In this document: piece by piece, positions 10,903 to 23,763 of the stretch | How positions within the stretch are numbered: position 1 is the stretch's first letter | Layout: every line of letters starts with the position of its first letter | Assembly: GCF_025698545.1 (NCBI RefSeq) | Contig: NC_068571.1 | Coordinates: 43,123,733-43,187,732, forward strand | Origin: Gossypium raimondii | Lineage: Eukaryota; Streptophyta; Magnoliopsida; Malvales; Malvaceae | Reading direction: 5' to 3' | DNA length: 64,000 bases | Notes under the pieces: model-generated | Told to the model about the DNA's origin: nothing | Databases searched by the model: none | Seen by the model: the letters and a program-made list of their open reading frames with translations, nothing else | Made by a program: the position numbers and the translations under genes

Positions 10903-13900
10903 ATGGAAGGAGACAACCTAGTAAGTAGTGAAATCCCAGTGACGAAAGCTGTTGAGGACACTGAAATTATTGCCGATGCGGTTAAGGTATTTGCATATCT
11001 CTACTTTCTGCAATTTTTATCAGTTTTATCTATTGAATACCGTTTAACTGAAAGCAATTCAGTCACTGTATTACACTCTTGAGTGTTTGAGGTTCACAAT
11101 TAGTTTATAATAATGGTAAAAAATTACAGGCCTCAAATGGAGACTTGCCGCTAGTAGAAAAGGAAGAAACCACCCTGGATGGAGAATTCATTAAAGTAGA
11201 GAAGGAAGCAGTAGAGATGAAAGATGGTTCTAATCCGGCTAATCCTGCTTCTAACCAAGACAATGAATCGACCATCGAAAGAAGCTTGAGCAATCCTGGT
11301 AGAGAACTACTTGAAGCTCAAGAAAAGACGAAAGAACTCGAGCTTGAATTGGAAAGAGTGGTTGGAGCATTAAAGCTTTCTGAATCAGAAAACAGAAAAT
11401 TGAAGGATGAAGTTGTGCTTGCTAAGGAGAAGTTGGATGAAGTGGGGAAAAAATATGAAGAACTCGATCTCAATCATAAGAAATTGCAAGAACAGATCAT
11501 TGAAGCTGAGCAGAGATACAGTTTACAGCTAAGCAATTTGCAAGAGGCTTTGCAAGCTCAAGAGACGAAACAGAAGGAACTCACTGAAGTAAAAGAAGCA
11601 TTTGATGGTCTCAATATTGAGATCGAAAACTCGAGAAAGAGGATGCAAGAGTTGGAGCAAGATCTGCAGAGTTCCGTTGAAGAGGCTCGGAAGTTTGAAG
11701 AACTGCACAAACAAAGTGGTTCACATGCTGAGTCTGAGACACAGAGGGCTTTGGAGTTAGAGAAATTGCTTGAAACTGTGAAACTTAGTGCAAAAGAAAT
11801 GGAAGATCAGATGGCTTCATTGAGGGAAGAAGTCAAGGGACTCTACGAGAAAGTTGCTGAAAACCAGAAAGTCGAGGCAGCACTTCAAAGCACAACAGCT
11901 GAACTTTCTGCTGCTCAAGAGGAGTTGGCGCTTTCGAAATCACTGGTGTCAGACTTGGAACAAAGACTTAGTTCAAAGGAAGCTCTTATAAATGAGCTGA
12001 CTGAAGAGTTGGAACAGAAAAAAGCTTCAGAATCCAAGGCAATGGAAGATATCTCAATTCTTGAAATTACTTTTGCTGCAACTAAAGAAGATTTTCAAGC
12101 TAAGGTTTCCGAGTTGGAAGATATCAAGTTGAAACTGGAAGAGGAAGTCAAAGCAAGGGAATTGGTTGAAGCCACACTGAAGGATCAAGAAGTCAATGTT
12201 TTGATTGCACAAGAAGAATTAAGTAAAGTTCTAAATGAAAAAGAAGCTTTGGAAACAGCCATTGCAGATCTTAACAGTAATGCAGCATTGTCGAAGGAGC
12301 TGTGCAACGAACTTGAAGAAAAATTGAAGCTTTCAGATGAGAATTTCAGTAAAACCGATTCTCTATTGTCCCAGGCTTTGTCTAATAATGAAGAGCTTGA
12401 ACAGAAACTGAAATCTCTTGAAGAGCTACATAATGAATCCGGAGCTGCTGCAGCAACTGCTACTCAAAAGAATCTTGAACTGGAGGATATACTTCAGGCT
12501 TCAAATGAAGCTGCAGAAGATGCAAAATCGAAACTGAGGGAGCTTGAGGCACGTTTTATAGCAGCCGAGCAAAGGAATGTGGAGCTTGAACAACAGTTGA
12601 ATTTGGTAGAGTTAAAAGGCTTTGAATCCGAGAAAGAACTGAAGGAATCTTCAGAGAAAATATCTGAACTTACCAACAAGTTGGGGGAGGTCATGGAAGA
12701 AAAGAATCAGTTGAACAATCAAATGCAGGAATATCAGGAGAAGATAAATCAGCTCGAATCAGCTCTAAATCAGTCAACAACACAGAACTTGGAGCTCGCG
12801 GAAGAGTTGAAGGTTGCTTTAGAGAGAAGTGCTCACCATGAGGACAGAGCTAATATGAGTCATCAACGCAGCCTTGAACTAGAGGATCTGTTCCAGACAT
12901 CTCATTCCAAATTAGAGGGTACTGACAAAAAGGTCAACGAGTTGGAGTTGTTACTTGAAGCAGAGAAGTACAGGATTCAGGAACTCGAGGAACAGATAAG
13001 CAATTTAGAAAAGAAATGTGGAGATGCAGAAGGCGAGTCTGTTATGTACTCTGATAAGGTATCCAAACTCGCTTCTGAACTTGAGGCATTCCAAGCTAGA
13101 ACATCGAAACTTGAAATTGCACTACAAATGGCCAATGAGAAGGAAAAGGAATTGACCGAGTGCTTAAATTTGGCAACAGATGAGAAGAAAAAGCTAGAAG
13201 AGACATCGCAAAGCTCCAATGAAAAGCTTGTGGAAGCTGAAAATCTGGTGGAAATCTTGAGAAGTGATTTAAATCTGACACAACAGAAACTGGAAAGCAT
13301 TGAGAATGATCTTACGGCTGTTGGTTTGAGAGAAAGTGAGGTTATGGAAAAGCTCAAATCTGCTGAAGAGCAACTAGAGGAACACGTTAGAGTATTAGAG
13401 GAAGCTAAGGCGAGAAACTCAGAGCTCCAGTCATTGCATGAAACTTTAACAAGGGATTCAGAACTTAAACTCCAAGAAGTAACGGAAAATTTCAACAGCA
13501 AGGATTCTGAAACGAAATCTCTGTTCGAGAAATTGAAAACATTTGAAGATCAGATAAAGGTGTATGAAGAACAAGTTGCTCAAGCAGCTGGACAGTCTGC
13601 GTCTTCAAAAGAAGAATTGGATCAGAGCTTACTGAAATTGGCTTCTTTAGAAAGCACAAATGAACAACTCAAAAGCAAGATATCGGAGTTCGAAAATAAA
13701 GCTCTTCAGTCTTCCTCAGAGAATGAACTTTTGGTTCAGACAAACATTCAGTTGAAGGGCAGAATTGATGAGCTTCAAGAATTGCTTAATTCAGCTCTTT
13801 CTGAGAAGGAATCAACTGATCAAGAGATTGCTTCTCATATGAGCACGATTAAAGAATTATCTGACCAGCATACGAAGGCCTCAGAACTTCGAGCAGAAGC

Positions 13901-15509
13901 CGAATCACGAATTGTGGAAGCAGAAGCTCAATTACACGAAGCTATTGAGAAATACTCAAAGAAAGAATCAGAATCCAACGATCTGATTGAAAAGTTGAAT
14001 GCGCTTGAAGTCCAAATTAAAACATACAAAGAACAAGCTCATGAAGCATCCACAATTGCTGTATCTCGACAAGTAGAGGTTGAAGAGACTCTTTCCAAAT
14101 TAAAGCAGCTTGAAAGCTTTGTCGAGGAACTGCAAACCAAGTCGGCACACTTTGAAAAGGAGAGTGGAGGACTTGCTGAGGCAAATTTTAAGCTTACTCA
14201 GGAACTAGCCGAATACGAGTCAAAACTCGGTGATTTGGAAGGCAAATTGACCGCAGCCTTGACCGAGAAGGATGAAACAGCTGAACAACTTCACATTTCG
14301 AAGAAAGCTATTGAAGATTTAACACAGAAGATTACTTCTGAAGGGCAGAGTTTACAATCTCAGGTTTGTTGAAAATTAGTATAATGGTTTTTTTCTATTG
14401 CGAGTTCGATTTATAAAATTGGTTTCTTATTCTTTTTAATGTTACAGATTTCTTCACTAATGGAGGAGAATAACTTGCTCAACGAAACACATCAGAGCAC
14501 AAAGAAAGAACTTCAATCTGTAATATCACAGCTTGAAGAACAATTAAAAAACGAAAAAGAAAATGAAGAATCTCTAAAATCAGAGATTAACAATCTCAAG
14601 GCTGAGATTGCGGAGAGTTCCTTACTGCAAACTCATGTCAAAGAACTTGAAGAACAGTTGGTGACGGTTGAAGCTCAATTGAAAGAAGAGGTGCACTATA
14701 GTCTGTTAATAAAGAAGGATACTGATCTTTGACAAGTTTTCTAATAATTCGGTTTCTTGCTCGTAGGTTGAAAGTGTTAAGACAGCCGCCTCTGTAAGAG
14801 AAGCTGAATTAACTTCGAAATTAGAGGATCATGCACAAAAGATTAGTGATAGAGATGTTATCAATGAACAAGTGGTTCAACTTCAACGAGATTTACAACT
14901 TGCTGAAACAACGATCACTCAACAGGTTCAACATTTATAAAAAAGAATAGACATTTTTTTCGATCATTTTGCCATATGATGAATTGATGAATAACACCAA
15001 GTTCCAAAATCAACTTTTGTCAACAGAAGGATGCAGATTCTCAGAAAGAGATGGATCGAGAAGCAGCTTTAAAACATTCCATCGAAGAGCTCGAAGCCAA
15101 AAACAAAGAAGCATTACACCTCAAGAAACAAGTCAAAGAGTTGGAAGATAAATTGCAAGAAGCTGAAGCTAAAATGAAGGTCAGTTCATATTCAAGATCA
15201 TTTTCTCTACATTTTCATGAGAAAGTATTAAGTTGCTTACCGCCAAATCATGTGTTGCAGGTTGCGAGCAGTGCAGCCGAAGCAAAGGATAGTGTAGAGG
15301 TGAATTCCAGAGATATTGATGGATTAACATTTTCAACACCAACAAAACGAAAGAGTAAGAAAAAGTCGGAAGCCGCTTCCGTACAAGTTGCTTCCTCTTC
15401 TTCATCAGCTACCCATACTGAGGCTTCTCCTTTGACTAACTTAAAGTTCGTTTTCGGAGTAGCCCTCGTGTCAGCGATCATTGGTGTTATTCTTGGAAAG
15501 CGTTATTAA
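10903..15509 (+). CDS. PICC-like tail-anchored coiled-coil protein
   Basis: Six coding exons: 10903-10986, 11130-14363, 14448-14690, 14767-14925, 15027-15179 and 15261-15509. All borders are GT/AG and all exons are in phase 0, giving 1,373 residues. The protein has an acidic N-terminus starting MEGDNLVSSEIPV. About 1,200 residues of Glu/Lys/Leu-rich heptad coiled coil follow, then a basic Ser-rich linker (TKRKSKKKSE). A single C-terminal membrane segment, FVFGVALVSAIIGVILG, is followed only by KRY. This fits a tail-anchored ER protein with a cytoplasmic coil. The best match I know is Arabidopsis PICC (At2g32240; relative PICL At1g05320), an ER coiled-coil protein linked to the response to microbial patterns. 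Coiled coils resemble one another, so the assignment rests mainly on the tail, the length and the gene neighbours. The start is the first ATG after the leader intron acceptor. Confidence 0.85.
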
Positions 15510-16586
15510 TTTAGGGTTTTTCCCCCTTCCTTTTTGTGTTTGATTTTACTACGTTGCTGATTTTTGTTTTCTTTGCATTTTCCTTCTTTAAGTTATGAAG
15601 CAGAATAGAAAAGCTTTATTGCTCGGGTTTTGAGGTTCGGTTGGGGAACTTGTTTTCATTCTTTCCCTTGCCCGCTTTGTCAAAAACAGTCAGTTTTATG
15701 CATATCGATATTTAAGTTTGTATGCTGTAAAATTGAATTGGATTGATCATGTTTCTGGTTTATATCTCCTATCAAAACTCTATAAACCGTAACTATGTCG
15801 GCTCTTCATTTTCCCTAAAGTATCTGAAACCTATATCCATCTCATGGACACGGGTATGCAGTATGATTCTCCAAATATAGGGAAAGGAGTAAAAAATAAC
15901 AAACACTCACCTCTCGAGTCTGAGTAAGATCAAAACCTATCATTTTCTCAGGGAAGAAACTTACGAAGCATTCTTAAATAAACTTCATGTAACCGATTAA
16001 CAATCGTTAAATGCAAATTAAAGCTATGATTGCAACTGGAAGCAAGACATTTTAGCCAGGGCTTAGTACAACATTCCGGTTGGTTAATATTCAAATCCCT
16101 AATTTTAGCAGTGCCTCTGAAAGGAAAAATTGACCCAACCTAAACAAATTGCACAAACGACGATTCTCATGTGAAGTTTGTATTAAGACTTCGAAACTTG
16201 CTTAATAATTATTGCAACAGGTAACTATTTGAAGGAGCAACCATGAATTACAACCACATTTTTCTACAAAGAGCAACCTCTGATACTGTACAGCTTTGCT
16301 CCTTCTCGGTCCGTATGCAAAAGCGGAAAACTAGACTTTAAAGTAGTAGTTTCAACTTTACAGGAGAAAATTTTCCTAAATCCATACTATTTATTCCGAG
16401 CACTCGAGCAAAATTTTCCTTTTTCTCAATTTCTCCTTGACTAGCTATGACATAATTGGCAACAACTACTAATTCTACTATGGAAAAAGCATTTTAACTA
16501 CGAAGTTCACGTGACGGAGGAAATAATAATCAGCAATCTAAACTAGGTGAGAATTGAACCGGTTTTGATGCACCATAGCATTGTCT
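15510..16586. other. spacer between convergent genes
   Basis: Holds the 3' UTR of the PICC-like gene (T-rich, from 15510) and that of the hAT-derived gene on the other strand. No reading frame of note and no recognisable repeat was seen. Confidence 0.5.
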
Positions 16587-19566
16587 TCATATCTCCTCCT
16601 TGACCCCCTTCAATCCATTGAAAATATCTAAATCTGTAAACCCTGCACATGGACCACATGTATAAGTTTACTTCATCTCCGAAAACTTCTATATACTAGG
16701 AAATATAACACAGAAAACTATACTTACTTGTACTCAAGAAGTCTTCGGCTTCATCACTTGGAGGTGTTAAAGTTGTTCTGTTACCAACAGGGGGATCAAG
16801 TGACTTCCAATCTGAACTCTCAAGATTGTCCGGAGATACCTCAGTATCGGCAATCCAATCTTCAAGAATATCTTTGTTGTTAAATGCAAGGGGATCCAGG
16901 GAATCCTTTTCTTGTTTTTGAAGAACCCTGCAAAAGAAATTAGTGGAAACTCAAAATTTTATCACGACCCTGTTACTGTGGACTTCCTAAAGATTGAAGT
17001 TAGGTTTGGTGTTTTGACTTACATTTGTCTCAGATATAAGTTGTATTGAACAAAGACGAGATCGCTAAGCCTTTGACGCTCGAGAAAATTTCTTGTGTTG
17101 TGTATTTCTTCGATGGAGATCTTGCTTGGTTTATACCCAATTGAACTGCAAGTTTGACTGAGAATGCGGATGGCCAAACGTTGCAAATTCGGGCAACCTC
17201 CACCGTATATAGACCACCATTCACCTAATAATATGATGAATATGACAGACAATGCGATAAGATCACCATTGTAACTTAGATACGTATCTCTCTCCTACAC
17301 TTTTAATCATTAATTCCGAAGTAAAAATATATAATAGTTCGAAAAACAGCAGATTAGTTTTCTTATAAAGCATATCGTAAATCTATGAAAATCATACCGT
17401 AACTTTCTTCAGGATGAAAAGATAACAAATGAAGGCCCCTGTACTAGAAGTCAATTTGCATTTTGCCCCTTTTACTAAAAAAAAGGGGGCAAATTAGTCC
17501 ATGAACGTTAAATTAAAGAGTAAATCAGGCCTTTTTGTTAAAAATTCATCCATTTGTACTGTTAATAGTAGAAATAGATGGAATTTTAACAGAAGGACCA
17601 GTTTGCTCTTTGATCTAATATACAGGGACTAATTTGCCAAATTTTTTAGTAGAGGGGGCAAAATACAATCCAACTCTTAGTACAGGGGTCTCCACGGTAC
17701 TTTTACCCCTAAAGTTCTAAATAAGCAAGAAATAGCAATATGGCGGTTCCGATCTATGCAAGGATACTTACCGGGAAGTAAATTATCTCGGGCTCTGACT
17801 GCCATTGGCCTTCCTAGATCTCCCGTAGCATTCTTGTATAAATTTATTTCTCTAACAACTTGGTCCTGGATGTTTGTATCAGGAACTAACCTCTCTATGC
17901 TATCAAATACGGATGATAGGATATCATTGTGTATATGTTCCTCGGTATTGTAGAAAAGTTTCGGGTTAAGGAAGAAACCCGCAGCGTAAAGAGGGAGATG
18001 CCGTTGTTGTTCCCATCTATTATCTATAATATTCCAATAGACCATATAATCATCTTGCTTGACAAGTTCTTTCTTAATCGTTTCTTTTGCTCTGTAAATC
18101 CCGGCATAAACATATCCCATTGCGGATCTTTTCTTGCTACCAACTATTTCTAGGACTCGTAAGAGGGGATACGTTATACGAGCAATCAACATACATGAAT
18201 TCCAAAACGAACTATTGTTAACAATATCCGACATTGCTTGACCCCCAGGTTTCTTTGCATACGGACACTCGAGCCAATCCTGAGAATTAACCATAGCTTG
18301 TAAATTTAGCTTGAGATCAGCCATTCTTTTCAACGTTGAAAAGTTCGTAGCAAAACAAGTAAGTGCTGGTTCCACAACGTCATTCCCAGAAGTAAATTTT
18401 CTTATCATATTCAAAACCGAACTCTGATTGTAGATGAATCTTGTCAGAGATTTAGCTTGTTCGATTGTTTCGTTTATCCACTCGAGGTTACTGAAATCTT
18501 GAAGCATCAAATCGACACAATGTGCTAAACAAGGAGCCCAATAAAGAGAAGGAAATGATTCCATCAACCTTTTCCCGGTAAAAAGGTATGGCTCTTCACA
18601 ATTAGTGATTACTTGCACAACTTTCTCGGATCCTACTTCTTCGATCACCTGTTTAAGCAATTCAAACAAATAATCTGCGGAATAAACAGCATGTGATGCA
18701 TCCACGGATTTCATAAACACAGTTGCTTGAGGACAATAAACCAAAAAACTTAACAAAACTCTCCCATTTTTCGTTCTACATTGCTCAACTATAATCGAAC
18801 ACCCTGTCTTCCCCCACATTGCTTTATTCCTATCGATATCATCCTTTACTTCCTCAATTACATTCTTCAATATCCATCCCCGAAGATCGTTACAAGACGG
18901 CGGTACAACCCCAGATCCTCCAGAAGCAATACCATCAATCATCGGTTGGAAACAAACCGAGTTCACCGCATCTAAATTAACCCCAATATCATACAAGAAT
19001 CTCCCTATGGCCATATGAATCGGATTCTCTCCCCCATTTGGAACCAATGCAAGATCGGTTTTCACACAAGGATAGTTACTTTCAATCAAATTCCAATCCC
19101 GACCCCGACCCCGACCTCGTTTCCTACCTCTACCAACTTTACTAACCACATTAGAATCACCTTCCAAAGTGTTCAAAACCGAAATCGGTTTAATCCCAAA
19201 GTTCATATCATCATGAGAACCCAAATTTTCGACCTCACCACCGATATTCGGATTACTACTACTACTACCACAAGCTAGTAATTTCGGAATCAATTTTTGT
19301 TTCTTATCTTGTTTAACTAAAATCCCATTCAAACTTTCTTGCATAACGGACCTAACCCCTTGAGGAACTTGTTCACAAATTGGTCCCTGACCTTTTCGAC
19401 CTGCTAAATGTTCTTTAAACCTATGAATCCCACCCCCTTTAAACAATTTCCCACAATACATACATTTAATTTGTAATCTTTCACCATTTTTAAACACTTC
19501 ACAATGGTTCCAAGCAGGATCTTGTTTTTGCCTTGTAATTGATATAGGAACCAAATTCAACTCCAT
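16587..19566 (-). CDS. hAT-transposase-derived BED zinc-finger protein, probably domesticated
   Basis: Four coding exons on the minus strand: 19566-17772, 17224-17023, 16927-16728 and 16642-16587, joined at GT/AG borders, giving 750 residues. A BED-type zinc finger sits near the N-terminus (Cys35, Cys38, His48, His53 in KCMYCGK and HRFKEH). A basic RGRKRGRGRGR stretch near residue 145 looks like a nuclear signal. A DUF659/hAT transposase core follows (about 230-480). The hAT dimerisation domain starts with GEWWSIYGGGCPNLQRLAIR across the first intron. Two hallmark catalytic Asp positions are changed. The usual SDGWTDR block reads IVEQCRTKNG, and the usual VTDNA block reads ITNCEEPY. An intact multi-exon frame with a lost active site suggests a host gene, likely DNA-binding. 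Relatives I recall are Arabidopsis At3g22220 and At4g15020. Confidence 0.85.
17412..17708. mobile_element. foldback MITE in the first intron of the hAT-derived gene
   Basis: Same family as the elements at 47553 and 48548. The left side reads AGGCCCCTGTACTAG and the right side CTTAGTACAGGGGTCTCCAC, then GGTACTTTTACCCC. Inside are paired motifs such as GGGGGCAAATTAGTCC and GGACTAATTTGCC. The left terminus is degenerate and no target duplication was resolved. Confidence 0.7.
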
Positions 19567-20091
19567 TCAGAAAAACCCTTTTTACAGCATTAAGAAAAGC
19601 ATATACCCTTTACTCAAAACAGTAAAATTTAGCTGAAATTATAAGAACTTACTTGATTTTTTTTCTGGGTTTTTGGTGGTTCATCTGATTATGTGAACCA
19701 ATTGAACCGGTTGTTTTGAACCCAAATTAGTTTTGAAGGGGTTTGAGGTTGAGGTTTCAATGGAAGATTTTAACAGCTTTGTTTGATCTAAAAGGGATTT
19801 TTATTTTTTGGATTAACAAAAAAAGATTAAGGCTTTTTTGGGTATAATTGGTTTAGATGTTAATGGCGATTGGTCGGAGTCAGACCGGGTAATTTGATCT
19901 GGTCATCGCCAACGCCAACGAAGAAAACTTTTTTTTAAAAAAAAAATTGGGAAAATAAGGTTTTATTTTTTAAAATTAAGGAAATAAGTTAAAATGGAAG
20001 TTTTATTTTCTTTTTTTCTATCAATTATTACTTAAATTGTGTTTAATTATAAATACTTTTAAAAAATATTTTACCTAGTATATTTAAAAAT
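19567..20091. other. upstream region of the hAT-derived gene
   Basis: Likely 5' UTR and promoter of the minus-strand gene. No clear TATA box was found. The region holds AT-rich sequence, and 20028-20090 resembles 20641-20715 on the far side of the next element. Confidence 0.4.
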
Positions 20092-20626
20092 AGGGTAAAT
20101 TGCTCTCAAGGTCACTAAACTATTTAGTAAGTTTATATTTTGGTCATTCAACTTTAAAAAGTTATAGAATAGTCATTAAACTATTCAAAAGTTTCCATTT
20201 AAGTCACTGAACTATTCATTTTTTTTATTTAAGTCATTTGGCTGTTAAGTTTTTCTTTTTAATTCTAATTAGCAAGCTCTAAGCGATGATTCAACGATCG
20301 GTATGGTGGATCAGTACCCATCAATGAGTAGAAGAACATCAATGTCAGATATCAAAAAAGAAAGTTGTTTGGATTTTGGTTTGCAAATTCATGACGTTCA
20401 AAGTTATTTCATGAAAAAAATTGAACTGTAGAAGAGAAGGAGAATGAGAATTTTCAATTATTGCAGACGGTATAAACAAAGAAAACCATACAACAACTAT
20501 TTTAACAACTCAGTGACTTAAATGAAAACTTTCGAATAATTTAGTAACCATTTGTAATTTATTGAAGTTGAGTGATCAAAACTTATACTTATTAATAGCT
20601 TAGTGGCCTTGGGTGTAGTTTACCCA
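20092..20626. mobile_element. foldback MITE, about 535 bp
   Basis: Inverted ends: AGGGTAAATTGCTCTCAAGG on the left against TGGGTAAACTACACCCAAGG from the right, with GGTCACTAAACTATT against GGCCACTAAGCTATT. The arms are about 130 bases each. The middle holds unrelated sequence around 20280-20440. No coding capacity. Confidence 0.8.
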
Positions 20627-21039
20627 TTTTATTATAAATTATCATTTAAATTTGTTTAATCATATATACTTCTAAAAACATTTGTACCTAGTATTTTTAT
20701 TAAATTTAAAAATAAAATATTAATACTTTTGTTTCACTTTTTTAAGAAAATATAAAAGAAATTCATTTATGTTTTTTCTTTTCTCTTATTTCATTTTATT
20801 AATGAGGTAGAATTAATGCCCTTAATTAGCTGAAATGTCAGTTAACCTAGGCTCTATGATAAAACTTAAAATATAAGCTTGGTAATTTTAAATATATAAA
20901 ATATATAAATATTAATCCAAAAATATTTTTAATATTTTTTAAATAGTAAAATCTACTTTCTAAAATTGTTGCCTTAGCCTCAAGCTTAAGCTTGAATTTT
21001 TTTAAAAATTAATATTTAAGCCCGACTAATTTACCTATA
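20627..21039. other. AT-rich spacer left of the second MULE
   Basis: No gene seen. 20641-20715 repeats the sequence left of the neighbouring foldback element: CTAGTATTTTTATTAAATTT against CTAGTATATTTAAAAAT. Confidence 0.4.
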
Positions 21040-21526
21040 AAGGTCCATTTCCAAGTATATTTACGAAAATGGACCAATTTCTATATTATTTACCGGAAAG
21101 GGCCGATTTTGGCAAAACGCGTCCACGTAGGAGCTTTTTAGGGTGAAATTTCCAGCAAATTGCACCCTTGGGGAGCGTTTTTGCCATGTCAGCACAAAAC
21201 GCGCTGACGTGGACGCGCTTTGCTGACGTGACAAAAATGCTCCCCCAGGGGCATGTTTTGCCCCGTGTTTTTGTCCCCTACAATTATTTTTTTGACCGTT
21301 GGGGGGTCCAACGGTAAAAGAAAAAAAGAAGTATAAAAACCCCCTCCCTCCTATTATTTCACACAAAATTTAGCAAAAAACTCTAAATTTCTCCCTAAAT
21401 TTCTCAAAGCTCTCAAATTTCTCCTTAAATTTCTCAAAACTGTCTTTAATTAATTATTTCCTTTAATTTTCTTTCTAAATTAGTATTATTTTTTTATAGT
21501 TTTAAAAATATTTGATCGTGTTAGCA

Positions 21527-23589
21527 ATGACCGGGGACTTAATTCATCTCGATCATAAACATATCCCCGTCAAACAAATGAAAATGGTAAGGGTTAATTT
21601 TAATTTTTGAATATTATTTAATATTTTTTTCATTTATGTAATTTTAATTAATTTGTATTTTATATTTTTTTATAACAGTCTGTAGATCGGGTGTTACAAT
21701 GTTATATTCGTAATATGGCTGGTCCTCCATCACCGTTGATAGAAAATTACTTGAGGGGAGCGGGTTTTTGGCACGTGGCCACTATAGGCCGGGGTTGCAA
21801 GTTGGACCTGAAACTCATCAGCGCGTTAATAGAGAGGTGGAGACCTGAGACACACACATTTCATCTTCCATGTGGAGAGTGTAACATCACTTTGGAGGAC
21901 GTGCAATTACAATTGGGATTGCCGGTGGATGGGTCCGCACTCACCGGGTCCATTCAATCTGCTGATTGGGGAGCCGTATGCTACGAACTTTTGGGTACGA
22001 TTCCAGATAATATTTACGGAGGTCGGATCGAGATGGGCTGGTTACGAGACATATTCCCGGAGCCGAGGAATGATTCGACTAAAGTAGAAAGAATATGATA
22101 TGCTTAGGCATACATCCTTTAGATGATTGAAGGTTATTTGATGCCGGACTTATCACGAAACCTCGTACATCTGAGGTGGTTGTTGAAACTCTTTGATTTT
22201 AGAGCAGCTGGCGAATTTAGTTAGGGTTCTGCCGTGTTGGCAACATTGTACCGGGAGATGTGCAGGGCGACGCCACCAAATAAAGCCAAAATCAGAAGTT
22301 GTCTATCACTACTACAATCATGGGCTCGGTTTTGCTTTCCATTTTTACATCATCGAGTGAACCACCAATATACATTCTCACTCATAACGAGGTAAATTTT
22401 TTATTTGATTTTACAATTATTACATAGATTTAAAATAAAATTGTATGCTAAAAATTTATTTAATTAGGTGGAACCATTCAGCGAGTTATGTTGGAATACC
22501 TACTGCTCTTGAAGATATACGGCTTCTATTAGACCAACAGTAGGAAGCGCAAGTAAGTATTAAATAATATATATACATAAAATAGTCGTTTCATATTTAG
22601 TATTTAGTATTATGTATATAACTAATATTTTTATCACGTTCATATAATTTCAATGGACACCATACGAGGATCCGACAATTCGGACAGTAATTACAGATGA
22701 ATTCTTTCAAAATCTGAACATTTGACATGTTAAGGTCCCATTGGTTAACTATGCTATTGTCGAGATGCACCGGACGGATAGAGTGTTGCAGCAATTTAGA
22801 TTTTGACAACCGATTTCCAAGGCACCTGAGGTGATCGATAAAGAGCACAAAGTTGACTTGCGGTAAATGAATACAAATTGGCCAATATTCTTCTCGGAAT
22901 ATATCGAAATTTTAAAAATCAATATGATCATATACCTATTCCCAAACTAATCATCGTCCCAGAGTTAGCGTGCGCGCCAGATTACACGCCATAGTTTAGG
23001 ATCAATAGCAAGCCATATTTGTTATTGAAAGAGTAGAGACGTCAGCAAATCCGTGTCGAAAAGGAACGACGGGGCCCTTTAAATCCAAGGAGAAGGGATG
23101 ACGACACGGGCCCATCAACAGTGCCCACACAATCACCGCGCCCAATGCCTCAACCGATAACACCTATAGCACAGCCCCTTCAGATTATGCCAAGTGCATA
23201 TCCTAGCCCTTATATGTATTCTAACCCTTATATGTTTCCTTTTTCCCAATCCTATGCCAGGTTGGAATACATGTCCCGGTGCATCTCCTTTTTCGATGAC
23301 TCCGACTCAACCGACGATATATAGGCCATCGTCACCGGAGAGGTCAAACGAGGCACCGTCGGGGAGCTCATCTCATTACCAATCCCCATCGCCTTATGGG
23401 ATTCAAATACCTCCGCTGTGGGTGATGCAAACACCTCCACATTTTTTATTCTATCAAGTTGGATCATCCTCCCAACACCCACAACTGGAGCAACCACAAC
23501 CCCCACCGAAATCTGAACCAATGAGGAACCCAGCATGTAATCGTCGACCACCCCCATGTGGCACTGATTCCGATCGGCACATACATTAA
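21527..23589 (+). pseudogene. PMD gene remnant in the second MULE
   Basis: Starts with an intact ATG at 21527 (MTGDLIHLDHKHIPVKQMKM, exon 21527-21586). Exon 2 begins at 21679 and reads through the PMD core ([37 protein letters not shown]) to TGA at 22096. The homologous frame continues beyond it with further stops, including TAG in the SWG motif near 22225, then exon 3 near 22468-22553 and exon 4 from about 22650. Exon 4 has several stops and a frameshift. The Pro/Tyr-rich tail (YMYSNPYMFPF) survives near 23210-23250. Compared with the copy at 1694 it keeps the start codon but has more internal lesions. Confidence 0.75.
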
Positions 23590-23763
23590 TTTTTTTAATA
23601 TATTTGTAAAAATTGATTTTATATTGTTTCATTTAATAAAATAAAAGTTATTTTTAATATTTTAATAGTAAATTATTTTTATATTTTTAATAAAATAGAA
23701 GTTCTTTTGAATAAGGCGCAATAGAAATAATGCAACATAGTTTCATTATAGCAATTATCAACT

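Noticed and set aside
12977-13501. Minus-strand open frame opposite the coiled-coil gene
   Set aside because: Ser-rich translation is the expected antisense of Glu/Lys/Leu coiled-coil codons.
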